Positions 13,038-25,799 of a stretch of DNA of 64,000 nt are shown in pieces; position 1 is the stretch's first letter; the number at the start of each line of letters is the position of its first letter. The position numbers and the translations under genes were made by a program. Under the pieces are notes generated by a model that was not told the origin of the DNA, searched no databases, and saw only the letters and a program-made list of their open reading frames with translations. The DNA comes from Opisthorchis felineus. Lineage: Eukaryota > Platyhelminthes > Trematoda > Opisthorchiida > Opisthorchiidae. Location of the stretch: assembly GCA_004794785.1 (NCBI GenBank), contig SJOL01008692.1, positions 727,049-791,048 on the forward strand, given 5' to 3'.

Positions 13038-13434
13038 TGTATCATCCATTACTTTGACATTTGAAATTCCCCACGTTTCTTGTCCCTACTTGTAACCCCC
13101 GCTCCACTTTTGTGTTTAGTGCGTCTATATGAACTGACGTTTGTTTGTCCTTACCACTTCACCCATTTGGCCTTGAGGTCATCCAGCCATTTGTGGCCGA
13201 CCTTACGCACGTGTGGCTGTCTCACGTGGGAGCCTGTTTGCTCCTTTGGTTCGTACTTTTGTAGTCCTAGTGGACCATTTGTTGTTGACGAGTATCTACT
13301 GTCGAGGTTTGTACATTTTGTGAATTGATGTCTTATGTTAATAGTACCGTATAGAAACCCAGCTCCGACTTTGTTTTGCCTTCCCGGAGGTTCTGGTATT
13401 ACGCGTCACTCGAAGATACCGTTTGCTCGTTACA
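13038..13434 (+). repeat. 5' LTR of the BEL/Pao element
   Basis: 397 bp, starting TGTATCATCC and ending CGTTTGCTCGTTACA. It matches 17141-17537 without gaps. The four differences seen, all transitions, lie at about 13103, 13362, 13385 and 13420. As in any LTR it should hold the promoter and the RNA-end signals, but I cannot mark a TATA box or a primer-binding site with confidence. Confidence 0.95.
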
Positions 13435-13480
13435 GTACTCGACAGCTACTCGACATTTCGTCGTCTTGGTTGAAATAAAG

Positions 13481-13804
13481 ATGTCAACTTTTGGAACTAT
13501 TATGAAGGAAACAGGATCAAAGGACGCGGAAACTATTGAAGCTGCGGAGGAAACATTTGCAAGGCAGTTTGCTTCGCGCCCCGGTTCTTGTAAGTCCCTT
13601 TGTGCATCTACTCGTAAAAGTAATGTAGCTAGGAAAGCATTAAGGATTGCTCAGCTCCAGGAATATCGGGTTAAGCGAGAGGTTGAGCTCCAGCGGGCTC
13701 TCCTAGAGGCACAGAGTAAAACCGAGTTAGCCAAAATTGAGCTAGAGGCCGAAGAGGACTCACCAGATGAAGTCTGGGAACCAGTGGCCTCAGCTGACCG
13801 GTAA
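13481..13804 (+). pseudogene. BEL/Pao gag, N-terminal piece ended by an in-frame stop
   Basis: The first ATG after the 5' LTR is at 13481 and opens a 107-residue frame (MSTFGTIMKETGS...). The piece is charged and predicted helical, with a long stretch rich in E, K, R, L and A (about residues 50-95), resembling the coiled N-terminal region of BEL gag proteins. It ends at TAA, 13802-13804. The next codons continue in the same frame with no further stop until 16985. A single stop codon therefore separates this piece from the rest of gag-pol. This may be a simple nonsense mutation or a read-through site; the sequence alone does not decide. I chose the ATG start over the upstream TTG at 13376, which lies inside the LTR. 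Confidence 0.7.
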
Positions 13805-16800
13805 CCGCAGTACGTGAAGCCACAGATAGATGAAAGGCCTCTAGGATATGCTGATGATATCAGAGGGTCATCTCCAGGGCCAAAGCCGGCCAGTTCCATC
13901 ACTCCAGTGACAACCACTGTGGAACTACCCAAGGTGGAACTATCATATTTTGATGGTAATCCGAGTCATTACTGGAGGTTCACACGACAGTTTGAGATAT
14001 ATATTGAAGGCAAGGTGGAGGACGCCGGTCAGAGGCTCCTGTGTTTGATCCACTACTGTCAAGGTGACGCAAAGGCAGCCATTGAAGAATGTGTGATGCT
14101 CCCGCCAGAAGTAGCGTACTCCAGGAAACGGGAGATCCTACGCAATCCTTTCGGTCAGCCTCATATTATCGCTCGCTCTCCACTCGAAAGCCTGTTCCGA
14201 CTGGCACGACAGACCACTGGAGCAGCCAAGTCTCTGTCGGATTTGTGCATAAAAATGCGAAGTTGTGAAATTGCCCTAACGCAAATGCGTTACGTTTCAG
14301 ATTTGCACTCGCTTGCAGTCGTAGAGAGAATCGTGCGTTTTCTTCCCTCGCCATTGCAGCACAAATGGGCTGAGATGGCAGATAAGATATCGATGACTGG
14401 CCGGGACCCAACGTTCACTGACTTGACAGAGTTTGTGGACACGCGCTCCAGGGTTGCTCGAAGTCGGTTTGGGCAACTGGCTCGAGAAGGGGAAGTTAGA
14501 CGCCCTCCTGTGCCACTAACTTCTGACAACCAAGCTCCCAGACGGGGTGGCCCAACGAGTTTCCTAACCAACATAAGGCTAGAGGCAGACAGTGGTCCAA
14601 GCACTTGCCCGTTATGCTCACAGCCCCACCCAGTTTCCCGCTGCCAGCGCTTTCTATCTATGGAAGTTCCTGATAGGTGGAGGTGCATACGGGAGCATAA
14701 TGCATGCTTTGTTTGCTTAGGAGACTCCCACATGGCTAAAGATTGCAAGTCGGCTGTTCGATGCGGCCAGTCGGGTTGTAGGGGACGACATCATAGGTTG
14801 TTGCATGCAACAAAACCCAGAAACAAATCAGGGACGTCTCCAGAGGCGGATGTTTTTTGTGCCTTAACTCGAGGTAGGCGGCTTCCAGCACGCCTAGGAG
14901 TTATTCCTGTCAAGCTTGACACTCCTGTAGGAAAGGTTACGACGTATGCGTTTTTAGATGCCGGGTCCGACATAACGTTAGTAAAGCGGGACCTTTTGGT
15001 AAAAAACGGGGTCAGGATGGTGCCCACTTCTATGGCCATTGATACATTGGGTGGTTCCATGGGATGCACCTCTGAAGCCAATAACATCAAGCTTTTGTCA
15101 ATGGACGAAAGTCAGTCAATAGATATTGACAGAGCATTCGTCGTTGACAGCTTACCCATGCGAGCTGTTCCATCTATCAAAGAGGCGGCCAGATCGTGGC
15201 CTCACCTTGACGAAGTCTCCTTCGACGAATTGACTGAAGACGATGTAGGAATCCTTCTTGGGTGTGACGTATCCGAAGCGCACTGGGTATTCGATCAGCG
15301 CCTGGGAGGTAAAAAACAGCCGTTTGCAATAAAGACCTTACTTGGTTGGCTACTTCTTGGTCCGATGGGAATTGAGACGAAGCAGAAGGTTGTCAGTCAT
15401 TGTATAACCGGGTGCAGTCAGGGCATCCAGGAGCATTTGCAGCGGCTGTACAACTCAGAATTCGCAGACACTTCAGCATCGAATACTAGTCTCTCTTTAG
15501 ATGATCAAAGAGCATTATTGATAGCGGAGACTGGTGCGGTGTGGGTGAGTGGACACTATCGGCTACCACTCCCATGGAAGGATAACGCACTTCCCCTACC
15601 CGATAACTTTCAGGTAGCTAGAAAACGTCTGGATAATCTGAAAACTAGACTGTGCAAGGATCACGTTTTGCGCAGAAAGTACGATAAGGTGCTTCGCGCG
15701 TACCTTGAGAAAGGATACATTGAACGGGTGGCAGATGCCCCCAAATTGTCATCAAATACAAAGCAGTGGTATCTCCCACACCATCCGGTCATCAACCCAA
15801 AAAAGCCAGAAAAGATTCGGGTTGTATTCGACTGCGCTGCCAAATGTCATGGTGTGTCCCTGAACGATCACCTGTATCAGGGCCCTGATTTAACCGCAAA
15901 ACTTGTGAACGTTGTCGTCGGCTTTCGCTTAGAGCAAGTTGCTGTGGCAGCGGACATTGAAGAGATGTTCCTGCAGGTCAAGGTTGACCCCTGCGATAGA
16001 GGTGCTCTAAAATTCCTGTGGTGGGAAAACTATGAGTTCTTTGGAGAACCTACTGAATTTCAATGGACGTCCCACCCGTTTGGCGCCACCTCCTCCCCTT
16101 TCTGTGCAACGTTCGCCTTACGAAAGACGGTTGAAGAATTTGGCTCAGGTTATACCATCTCAACCTGCAGTGCAATAGACAATAATATATATGTTGATGA
16201 CTGTTTAAAGTCGTTGCCGGACTCTGTAACGGCCAAATGCTTCGTTAACGAGATTAGTGCTCTGCTATCAAAGGGAGGTTTCCGCATGAGGAACTGGTCT
16301 TCCAATGATGGTACGAACTTCGTTGGAGCACTAACGGAATTTCGGGATGATATAAAGCGATGGAGTCAGAGTAAAATATCGGACCGACTTTTGACTATGG
16401 ATATACAGTGGCACTTCAATCCACCAGCAGCTAGCCACCGCGGTGGTGTGTGGGAGCGTATAATAAGGTCGGTACGACGTATCCTTTTATGTCTATGTAA
16501 GGAACAGTGTGTGACCGATGAACAACTGAACACGCTCCTTATACAGGCAGAGCAGATTCTAAATAACCGACCTATAGTCCCGCTATCATCAGACAGCAAC
16601 GATTTGGAGCCGCTTACTCCAAACAGTTTGTTGCTCATGCGGTGTTGTCCTGCGATACCCGGTCGCGACGATTTGGCTTCGCGATACCATGCCGGTTGGA
16701 AACAGGTCAATTATCTTGCTGGCGTATTCTGGCGTCGTTGGATAAGAGAATATCTGCCAACGTTGCAGGTGCGCACTAAGTGGCTCAGAGCATCTCAAGA

Positions 16801-16987
16801 ATTGAAACAAGGAGACTTGGTTCTGGTCTCTGGTGAAGATGTGCCTCGTGAAAAATGGCCTCTAGGGGTAGTGGATAGTTGTGAGGCGAGCCCAGATGGC
16901 CTAGTCAGAACCCTGCATGTTAGAACGGCGGGCGGCGTTCTTAAGAGAGATATTAGAGATGTATGTTTACTGGAGGGACGCGATTAG
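13805..16987 (+). pseudogene. BEL/Pao gag-protease-RT-integrase frame with internal deletion
   Basis: One open frame of about 1,060 codons in phase with the upstream gag piece. In order, counting residues from 13814: gag core (residues 30-240, with a YFDGNPSHYWRF block), cysteine-rich region with a CX2CX4HX4C zinc knuckle (CFVCLGDSHMAKDC, about 299), aspartic protease with DAGSDITLV (about 380), RT with the HPFGATSSPFCA motif (about 755) and YVDD at 793-796 (16190-16201). At about residues 829-832 it jumps from the RT palm (GGFRMRNWSSN) straight to the late integrase (DGTNFVG, then FNPPAASHRGGVWER), followed by a DUF5641-type C-terminal domain. The RT connection, RNase H, and the integrase zinc-binding and first catalytic aspartate regions are absent. 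Full elements of this clade have roughly 500-700 more residues. No other disruption is visible. Confidence 0.92.
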
Positions 16988-17140
16988 GCTTGTACCCCAT
17001 CGAAACCGGCACTTGTGGCAGGAGTGGACTCGGACCATTCGTGTCGGTGGTAGATGGGGTACCTTAGAATGGAGCTGAGCATAGGTAGAGTGCAAGAACC
17101 GGGGCGTCCGCTGAGTCAACGTGGAGAATTTGGTGGGTGT
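16988..17140 (+). other. BEL/Pao 3' leader before the 3' LTR
   Basis: 153 bp between the pol stop and the 3' LTR. A purine-enriched patch GTGGAGAATTTGGTGGGTG lies at 17121-17139, where the polypurine tract used for plus-strand priming should be. It is interrupted by TTT, so the call is tentative. Confidence 0.4.
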
Positions 17141-17537
17141 TGTATCATCCATTACTTTGACATTTGAAATTCCCCACGTTTCTTGTCCCTACTTGTAACC
17201 CCCGCCCCACTTTTGTGTTTAGTGCGTCTATATGAACTGACGTTTGTTTGTCCTTACCACTTCACCCATTTGGCCTTGAGGTCATCCAGCCATTTGTGGC
17301 CGACCTTACGCACGTGTGGCTGTCTCACGTGGGAGCCTGTTTGCTCCTTTGGTTCGTACTTTTGTAGTCCTAGTGGACCATTTGTTGTTGACGAGTATCT
17401 ACTGTCGAGGTTTGTACATTTTGTGAATTGATGTCTTATGTTAATAGTACCGTATAGAAACCCAACTCCGACTTTGTTTTGCCTTCCTGGAGGTTCTGGT
17501 ATTACGCGTCACTCGAAGATATCGTTTGCTCGTTACA
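17141..17537 (+). repeat. 3' LTR of the BEL/Pao element
   Basis: 397 bp, ungapped match to 13038-13434 with four transitions. It is followed directly by the right target duplication TGGAT at 17538-17542. Confidence 0.95.
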
Positions 17538-17542
17538 TGGAT

Positions 17543-19680
17543 GGTTATTCTTTATATAGATCGCGCAATTGAGAATTAGAGAAGAGCTGACCAAGTATGC
17601 GCCGCAATAGGTGGCAGTGTTGAGTACCCTGTGTCCTCGACCAATAACCCAAAGTTCAGCCACACGATATTTTATTACAATATCACAGCGACACGGAATG
17701 GAACAGTTGCTCAAGCCGCCGGAACACAGAAAGCCTTAGAGAGAAAGGAAAACCCGTCCTTGAAATCACTACCTTACTTGGTAATTTGACACATAATATG
17801 AATTGATAAACCAAAACAGCGAGCTAAGTCAGGCCCACGGCGGCGGTAAACCAATGCAGCCCTGGATGATCCATTTTCAGTAATAACAGATTTTTGTTTT
17901 GCCTGAATAACTGTACCGTGGGTACAAGCATCACTCACTGGGGGCCTCATTTTTTCGACCAAAAAATATCCGCCGTGCACCGCTGTATTTTATCACGCGG
18001 CCAATAACACATTTTAACACCAAATGTAAGTTAAGACACATGTTAAGTTACCATGCCAAAAATCAACATGATCCGCCTATCTGGAACTCAGCGCATTCAC
18101 TCAAACTGCAAAAATTCACGGTGTAACATTTTCGTACGCAGTGAGTCTACAACTCCAGACCTCCCAAAAAGAAGCACACAGTTGCTCACTATCTAGTTAC
18201 ATGTGCGGCGAATAAGTGCACGTGAGTTGGCGGAATCAGGGCTGCAAACCTCCCGACCAGTGATAAGGACTTCAGCAGTCACCCTATCAGAATACCTGGG
18301 TATCCAAGAAAACTGATAGCCTGCCTAAATGGTATGAAACTTTTGGACAAACTCTTGACAGCGTCTTCTGAACTACGGTTCAGGTTTGGTTGTATCACAC
18401 GCTGACACAGTGTTTGGCACTGGCTTAAGGCATAAAGTAACCCATTTTCAGGCGGCAACTTCATGGAACTGTGAGACTGTGTAGGGCGGAACTTCGAAGG
18501 ATGACGAAGCTTAGTTTATATGATACGCCAAACCAAGATTCGACTTGGATACAATACCGTTCAGCATACACCATTGACCTAGGACTCTGCCTCGTCACAT
18601 TTACACTCGATCATTGCCGACAAATTTAACTAGCGCCTTAACTGTTAATAATGAGCTCGGTTGAAGCCCCACTAACAGTTTTTGCTTTAGAAACGTCGAG
18701 TACTCAGAAAACAAGACGAGTACTCTGAGGCCTCTGGAATGCTTGCTTCTATTCAGCCCTCAAACGAACTTCCCCAGCTCTTCTGGCCAATCTGTAATGG
18801 TAAAGCAACCGGGCGAAACTTCAGCCCCTGCCATCCGTATCCATGAGAAAATGTGTCAGCGTCAGCTAAAGTGAACCTAGCATTGTCGTTCTGTCGGAAG
18901 GAGCAAACTGCTCGCGTTTATCCCCCCATCACGCCCAGAAGCTTATAGTAAGCCTGTCTAAGATCTCACTCCAACATAATAATTATAGCAATGAGTATGA
19001 TCCACACCGAGGCGGTGCGCTTGAAAAGACTCCCAGTGCCCCCCGTGGCGTGAGCATATGTTTGTTCGCATACCCAAAAGCCGGCGAAGTCCAGTCACAA
19101 CGATGTCGTGGACTCGTAACTTCAACTACCAAACTGGAACCCATGCTCAGACAAAAGTGTGTTCAGGAATACTGAAGGTGCAGCAATTTCCACCTTGGAC
19201 TCCCCGGACCTTGAGGACCAGCCCTACCAATAGTAAACATGGAGAACCACCAACCTATCGTGCACAGGCTTTTCCGCGGGTTTTGGTTGCACCCCAAGAT
19301 ATGAAAATTATCATTGATGAGGCCCAACCACAAACTCTATAAAAATTTAAAAAATCCAAATCTGACCTATTTACGACAAGACGCCTAACTAGCCCAAAGA
19401 CCTGCACTACTTCAGAAACGTTCCTCTTTCTTCTAACAAAGATGCAAATGATCTTGTTACAGCGGTGCGCCAGTCAAAACGCAAGCATTGCGGCCAGCGT
19501 ACTAGCACAAAAACAAACTACTTGCTGACTGAAGCCCCACCTGTTGCAACCAGCACTCGGCTACTCCCGCCGGCGGGACGGAATGACCACGTGGTGGTAA
19601 CGGCCGCCAGCACTGGTCTTTAGAGTAACATGCCAAACAGCGCCAAATCTAAAATAAAATAAATCTAAAATATTGGCAGA
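17543..19680. other. No gene recognised
   Basis: Only short open frames, none with a known motif or paired splice sites. No repeat clearly shared with the rest of the window was noticed. Confidence 0.5.
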
Positions 19681-19938
19681 ACACAGACAGATATAAATTC
19701 AGTATGAACTGATGTCAACCAAAAAGAACCGAATACAATCCAGAATTATGCGCTTGTAATGAAACTCAAAGAGAATACTCACTGAAACTGGCCTAACACA
19801 ACCATGTGAACACAGACAGATATAAATTTAGTATGAACTGATGTCAACCAAAAAGAACCGGATACAATCCAGAATTATGCGCTTGTAATGAAACTCAAAG
19901 AGAATACTCACTGAAACTGGCCTAACACAACCATGTGA
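19681..19938 (+). repeat. 129-bp perfect-length tandem duplication
   Basis: Two head-to-tail copies, 19681-19809 and 19810-19938. They differ at only two positions (AATTCAG versus AATTTAG, and CCGAATAC versus CCGGATAC). There is no gap between them. This is a recent local duplication, or possibly the visible part of a longer array collapsed in assembly. Confidence 0.95.
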
Positions 19939-22900
19939 AATCCGCTGCTAAATGAACAGAGGGCAGAGATTGTAGTCGTTTCACAGTATGTGTAAAATTA
20001 GGAAATCTGGGCGTTGTGAGATCGCAGCCCAATTCGTTTGGTTGTCGTCCCGAAACATGATAACCCGAGAAGCTTACAAACATTGCGGAGACCAAGAAAC
20101 ATATGCCAGACCTATCTGTCAAGCTTACACTAGTTAGCATGCCATCCCCGTAAATAGCCCATTTTCTTTGGTAATCTCTGAGGCCAGCTAACTTTCTATA
20201 GTGGCAAACGTCCAACACACAGGGCCAGACGGCCCGCCAATGTTACCCAATTTATGAGGTAAAAGGGGGATAAACAACATAAACAACGTAAACATGGGAA
20301 AACCGCAGGATTTTATGACCAAACATACATCGTCCCGTTGAAACCAGCAGAAGTTGCGATGCACGCTTTTTTAGACTGTTTACAGTAATTTATTCAAACG
20401 GACATCCTGCCCTAGACTGAAACTGATGCCACACAGTGTCTGGTTTCAAAGGCCCTTTGTTGAGAACCATAGAAAATCAGAGCTCCGTGGACCGTAATCA
20501 AAACCGCAGAAACATAGGGACTGAAACTAACTAAAACCACATGCACACGTGTTTATTCAGAAAAGAACGCTGGTGCGGTTCTGGTGTGCCAGCCTTTGCT
20601 GGCAGCCTATTGCGGATGCGTCATTTCCCGTGAATGCAACAAGGCTGAGTTTTCCCAGAGCGTTTTGCAAAGACAGTTACAACCCCCCACTGGATAAACT
20701 GATCTCAGCAGGGATCATTGGAACCCGACTTCAAACTGAAGCCTGGCCAGAATAGGGGAACCGTTCTCAGCCCGCATTTCATACAAAAGGCACATAAAGG
20801 TCCTTGGCCCCGGGTCTTGAACTATTTACTATGTTCACTTCCAAAGTTTGCATAATAAACTTGTCTTTGCGTGCACATACCTTTACACAATCAAACGACG
20901 CTATTCAAAATGCTGCACGGAGGACGTCTCCCCATTTGATTTTGTCCCTCAAAAAGAGCAGGACTCGGTTATCACAAATAAGCTAACCTTTTAAATAAGA
21001 GTTGAAAATTAAGTTCCAAAACGTAATGGTTCTCCCGATTCACTCCGCGAAGGGCGAGTTATATCTAAGGCTATATATTCGTGACAGTGCCACTCCGGCC
21101 CATGATATCGCACGACTGCTAAAAACAGAGTGTGAGCTCAAGTTTATAAAACAAACTTTCTGGAATTTAGAATCAATGAGATTCCACCGGCTTTTGTAAG
21201 CCTTATTAGTGTTATTCTGAGACAACTTCTCTTCATGGTAGGCTGCTTTCAGAAATTCTGCGCTGAGTATATTGCTTTGGCAGAAATTTACAAAACGTAC
21301 GGCGGGCTCAAAAGTCAAGATCAGCAACGTGTTGCAAAATCACTGGACTTCTGCAGACTGGGCTGTCGCAGCTTAGGCAAAGATCCCACCGATCTATTCA
21401 GAGGGCGCCCTAGGCCTCAACTCTCAGCAAACTTAGAAAAACCTACTGGACAAGCCGAGGAACACTGCAGAATGAATTTCTCAGTATCATAGGAGCACAA
21501 AATATGCCACCATCTGAAATACGTCCAGTTACGAAAGACGTGCCCCCAGTTCTGAAATAAGTCAAGGGTATTAACTAACCGACCTAAATTTCCAACCTCT
21601 ATAAAGGGGCACGAACCACTTTGGCCAAGTAATCAGTATAGAAAGACTAATTTCTTTCTGGTAAGCTCCTGAAAAGCGGAGATTATGAAATTATTTCAAA
21701 AGAACAAAACTGTGGGGAATACAGGAGTATATATACAAATACGACCGTCCTTCAGTCTCTGCAATATTAACGATATTGTGATCTCATTGCGAGGTACCTT
21801 TATTCAAGGCAAAACCACATGATGAAGTAGCAAGCCGGCAGGGCTTACATAACTAACACAGTCCTATGATATAACAATAAGTTTGCAAATTTAAGCGCTT
21901 CAAAGCTAGGGAAGCCTCTGTCTTATGTACCAATGCTTGTTGAGTCCGCCACGAAAAAAGGGAACAAATGTTTTGGTGGAATGAGCCTTCAAGCTGAAAT
22001 CACGCTGCCGCTGAGTCAAGTAGCCGCGGTAAGTTCAAGGTCACAGGTGATATGAACAACTGACTGAATCTGTCGCCAACAAAATGGAAGAGAAAACTGC
22101 GGCTCAAAAGAATGAAAGCAGTCTAAGGAAGGCATAACGTCGAAACTCCTTCAATTTCTGCAGCACTTGAACTGTGTTAATTGAAACAACAACTGCATTG
22201 TCTTCCATTTCCGACTGCACGTCAAAGCCCACTGATTAGTATACGACCCGAATGCCACTCTCACCCATGTTTGCTGATTAAATCCTCCCGGGTGTTGAAG
22301 GCGGATCGTCAAAAAGCTACAGGTTTGCTGGAGGTGAAAGAAACATTTATGGTGACACCGGCTAAAGCTGCGAATACCAAGCCACGATAGTACATGACAG
22401 TACGTGCCAATACTTGTCCCCTTGAATGAAGGAATACTTCGAACATCTTCGTAAAACGGTTTCACAAGTACAAAAGTTGCGTAAAATATATTTTTGAAGG
22501 ATGATTAATTTCGGCCAAACTTACACGGATGCAGCAGGATACAGGCAACAGTGTGATAGCAGAATTGGCAACGAAAAACAACAAACCACTTTAGGGTTGC
22601 GACGGGGATACGTTCGACGTCCGTGTCCACGTAAGGCGAGCAAATCTCCGGAGAGATCGATTGCGCCTGAAGAGAGCAAGGGCGAAAACATTTTGGTGTC
22701 CATTTACAAAAGAGTGTGCACGCAAATTGCACTCCCGGGCAGAAGAAGGAAGTGCTGCTAAGTCTAAATGGACACTAAGCTGCAGAATAAACGAAGAGAA
22801 TGACAAACAAGGCCGTCGACTTCCTCGAAGATGTCACTGGATTGCTGCCGTATATCAGTCAGGCTTTGAGGCCATTTGTGAATAGTCTGTTCCAATCGAT

Positions 22901-25136
22901 GACATCAATACATCACCAATCCAATCCTGTTTCGCAGTAGACATCAGCGGTTCCCTTTTGAGCTCGTCTTCATAAACCAGCGCCCCATGATAGATGAACT
23001 CGTGCAACTCGCCCTTTAGGAAGCCGTAACAACTTCAACACGTTATGAGAACGTAGGCGCCATCTGGACTTTCCCACAAGGGCAGGAGCCCGCCTTTCAT
23101 TCTTAACCGTAAAGGATATCTAAAAATGGCAATCTAAATGACAATCGCGACATTCTCACAAAGGTAACGGTATCCACTGCGCGTGTCCCTTATGGTGGGC
23201 TTGTTGATTCACTTCGTCTATTCTTACTGAGTACAACGTGGTTTCCCTTTTTGTTGTTTCGGTTTTGCGCCCATGTCAGCTTTCTTGTTTTTGACGTGAA
23301 AGTAAACCTCTCTTCAACCTTGTTTTCGCATGTGTTGTTTAAATCAACACGTGGGTTTCGCTATTTTGTGGCCACTTTGCCTCGAGTCGGTGTGGACTTT
23401 GGTATCCCGTTAGGAATTAGCAGATCCTTAACCGGTTTATAGAGGCCGGCGCAGTCCCACGACTTGAAATTTGTACAAATCAATTATTTTATTATTGTAT
23501 TCATAGTACCGCATTTTTTGATAGACCTCTGACTGAGCGATTGAACTTTTGGAGCTTTGCGCGTAACCTTACCTGCCCCGACTGATCGCTGAAAACAGTC
23601 TCTGAGCCTCAACTGCTCAGTTACCTTGTCTTGGCCTGACTCCACTTGACTTGAACTGGTGAATCCCAGAGATATTCCTTTAATTGTCGTGTTAGTGTGA
23701 CCGCAACCGCCAGGTGCTCTAGCTCTTTCCAATGTAGCGACCGAAGTTCAAGAGAATGTGCGAAGTATGGTGTGCCCGAACCCACCAGTCAGAGGTGCTT
23801 TGTGTCTGATCCCCACCAAGTACACCATGATCATCAGTTACGTTCTAAGTTCAGAAGATTCAAGTGAATTTACGGGGTGCGACCACGGGGGCATCCTGCC
23901 GTGACTTCACTCAAGATTCATGAGGTAGGCCACTCTCTGTCCGTCAGCACCAAGCCCGTCTACGTTAACCATCCCTGCCTGGCGCTATTGATACATCTAG
24001 GAACCTGACCATCATCAACTCCAAGTACATAAGAGGCCACTGCCACGACCCAGATAACCACCCTCCTGTCAAACCTATCACTGACCTTTATGATCTGAGG
24101 TAATATGTCGTTAATGAGGCTCTCGCGACTGGCCTCTTCTGCGCCATGATCATGATGGTTTTACCCAGTTCTGCTTCTGCCTGGTTGACCTTAACCTGCT
24201 TCAACTTAGCCCATTTGAACCGAGCGCTAGGATCTGCTGGAAATTAGTCGAAATTCGAAAGTTTTGACAATGTTCGCCAAAGAAATGGCGGTCTCTCCTG
24301 TCATGAATATCGGCTTTTTACACGAACTAACACATCGAAAAACTTCAGCCATTTACTCGGTCTTTTATTATGATTTCTGGAAAGATTTCAGCCTATCGGC
24401 TTCTGTCTGAACTCTAACCGAATCCGCGCACGATCTCTCAAAAATCTGTTGTAGCAACCGTCATCGTGAAGGTCATTTTTCCAGAACTCCTTTGATTACC
24501 GCAACGATGACGTTCGTAACAGAGCTGCCCGGAAACCGAAGTGTGCCAGTGCAATGATTACACGACACTGCCATATCCAGCCCAATGAGATATCAGCAAC
24601 TACTCCTTCCATGTTCTGAATGTCCTCACCTGCCCCCTCGGGACTCCAACTGCAAATAAGAACAAACTTCTCAGCGTACCCCAACTACCTCTAAGACGAC
24701 TACGCTCTAATCCACCCAACCCTCCCGTCAGATTAAACCATCTCGGTGCACTTTTAGTTTGTCCTCCCCACAAATCCAATGATTTTCTTTACATTCCACA
24801 CTCCGTCCTATGCGTCAGCACCTTACTACCTTGCAAAACCGATACCAGCGAATCTATCCAGTTTCACTGTACACGGCGATTCTGAGATGCTAGCAAGCAT
24901 TTTTCTACATTGTAATTTTCCTCGCCTCATCATCCCCACTTCAGGCGTAGGTGATCCTGGCCACTAACTGAAATGTCCAAGGCCACGCAACCTTGGCAAT
25001 GGTTTCCAGTCTCAGTTCAAACCGGCCGGCCGGATGAATACTCCTGCTTTTCCAGATTCGTTGTTTTGGTGTCTTAGTTTCAGCTATCCACAGTTTCATA
25101 TCAAGTTTTAGGCAGAACTCCTTAGTTTTGCCTTCT
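19939..25136. other. No gene recognised; one short dispersed segment
   Basis: Mostly unassigned sequence. A segment at about 24,505-24,665 (GGAAACCGAAGT, CACTGCCATA, CAGCAACTA blocks) resembles 28,090-28,260 and, more weakly, 28,930-29,000, so remnants of the composite repeat family may reach here. Open frames such as 22501-22761 and 23251-23442 carry no motif I know. Confidence 0.45.
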
Positions 25137-25799
25137 TTTGTTGCCGCCCACTAGAAGCACACCCAAATTATTTTCGACGAAACTATAGGGTTTTTGAAGT
25201 TGTGACTTTTGGGGAGTTAGCTCAATCCATTTGCGCCTTTCGGTGGTATTTTGCTCATAGCTTTTTGTTTAAGTGAGCGAAATTTCGAGGTCCCGGACCG
25301 TCACCGGTTAGCATTTTGTTGCCGGTTTACGACAGATAAAACACAAAATCGCACCTTAGCGTATTTTGGCGTTCTTCGGTGTTCTTTAAGAACAAAATAA
25401 TATCTACAGAATATCCAATGCAAATTCCACCCAGGAAAATCGGTCATTGACGTTTGTTTGTTTTCTCCTTCTCAGATTTAACAAATGAGATGATTTTGTT
25501 CAGCGAACTTCGTCACGGCGCATATTCCCGTGGAGCTCAGCTTCCATTAAGTAGGACGCTGTTAGACAACCGCATGAATCGTGCAGTGGCAATGCGACGG
25601 ACATCTCTGTGGATGATCCCTTTTCCCAGACATGCATAACTAGCCTGTGGACAGTGCAGCGTCGCCAGTTGGCTGTAGGTAAATTACCAACGCAGTGATA
25701 TCATTCCTATTAGGAATATGACGCTCCATAGATGAAATACGTCACAAAGGGAAAATATAATAATGGGAATAAGGGCATCCATTGCCGGCCACCATGATA

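Larger units (their letters stand above)
13038..17537 (+). mobile_element. BEL/Pao LTR retrotransposon, complete ends, internally deleted
   Basis: A 4.5-kb element bounded by 397-bp direct LTRs (13038-13434 and 17141-17537) that begin TGT and end ACA. The LTRs differ by four transitions that I could find, about 1%. Exact 5-bp target duplications flank it. Inside, one reading frame carries gag, a CCHC zinc knuckle, an aspartic protease, a reverse transcriptase and the end of an integrase, in BEL/Pao order. An in-frame stop lies at 13802-13804, and an in-frame deletion near 16,300 joins the RT palm to the late integrase. The low LTR divergence indicates a recent insertion. It could not complete its own cycle and would need helper proteins. 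A solo LTR of the same family is at 37606-38005. Confidence 0.95.

Noticed and set aside
13080..13328. 82-residue open frame, repeated at 17183-17431
   Set aside because: Both copies are the LTR sequence itself; openness is shared by descent and there is no coding signature.
13435..13452. Primer-binding site of the BEL element
   Set aside because: The bases after the 5' LTR (GTACTCGACAGCTACTCG) did not match a tRNA 3' end that I could name with confidence.
13376..13480. Upstream extension of the gag frame
   Set aside because: It begins at a TTG inside the 5' LTR; the first ATG after the LTR is at 13481.
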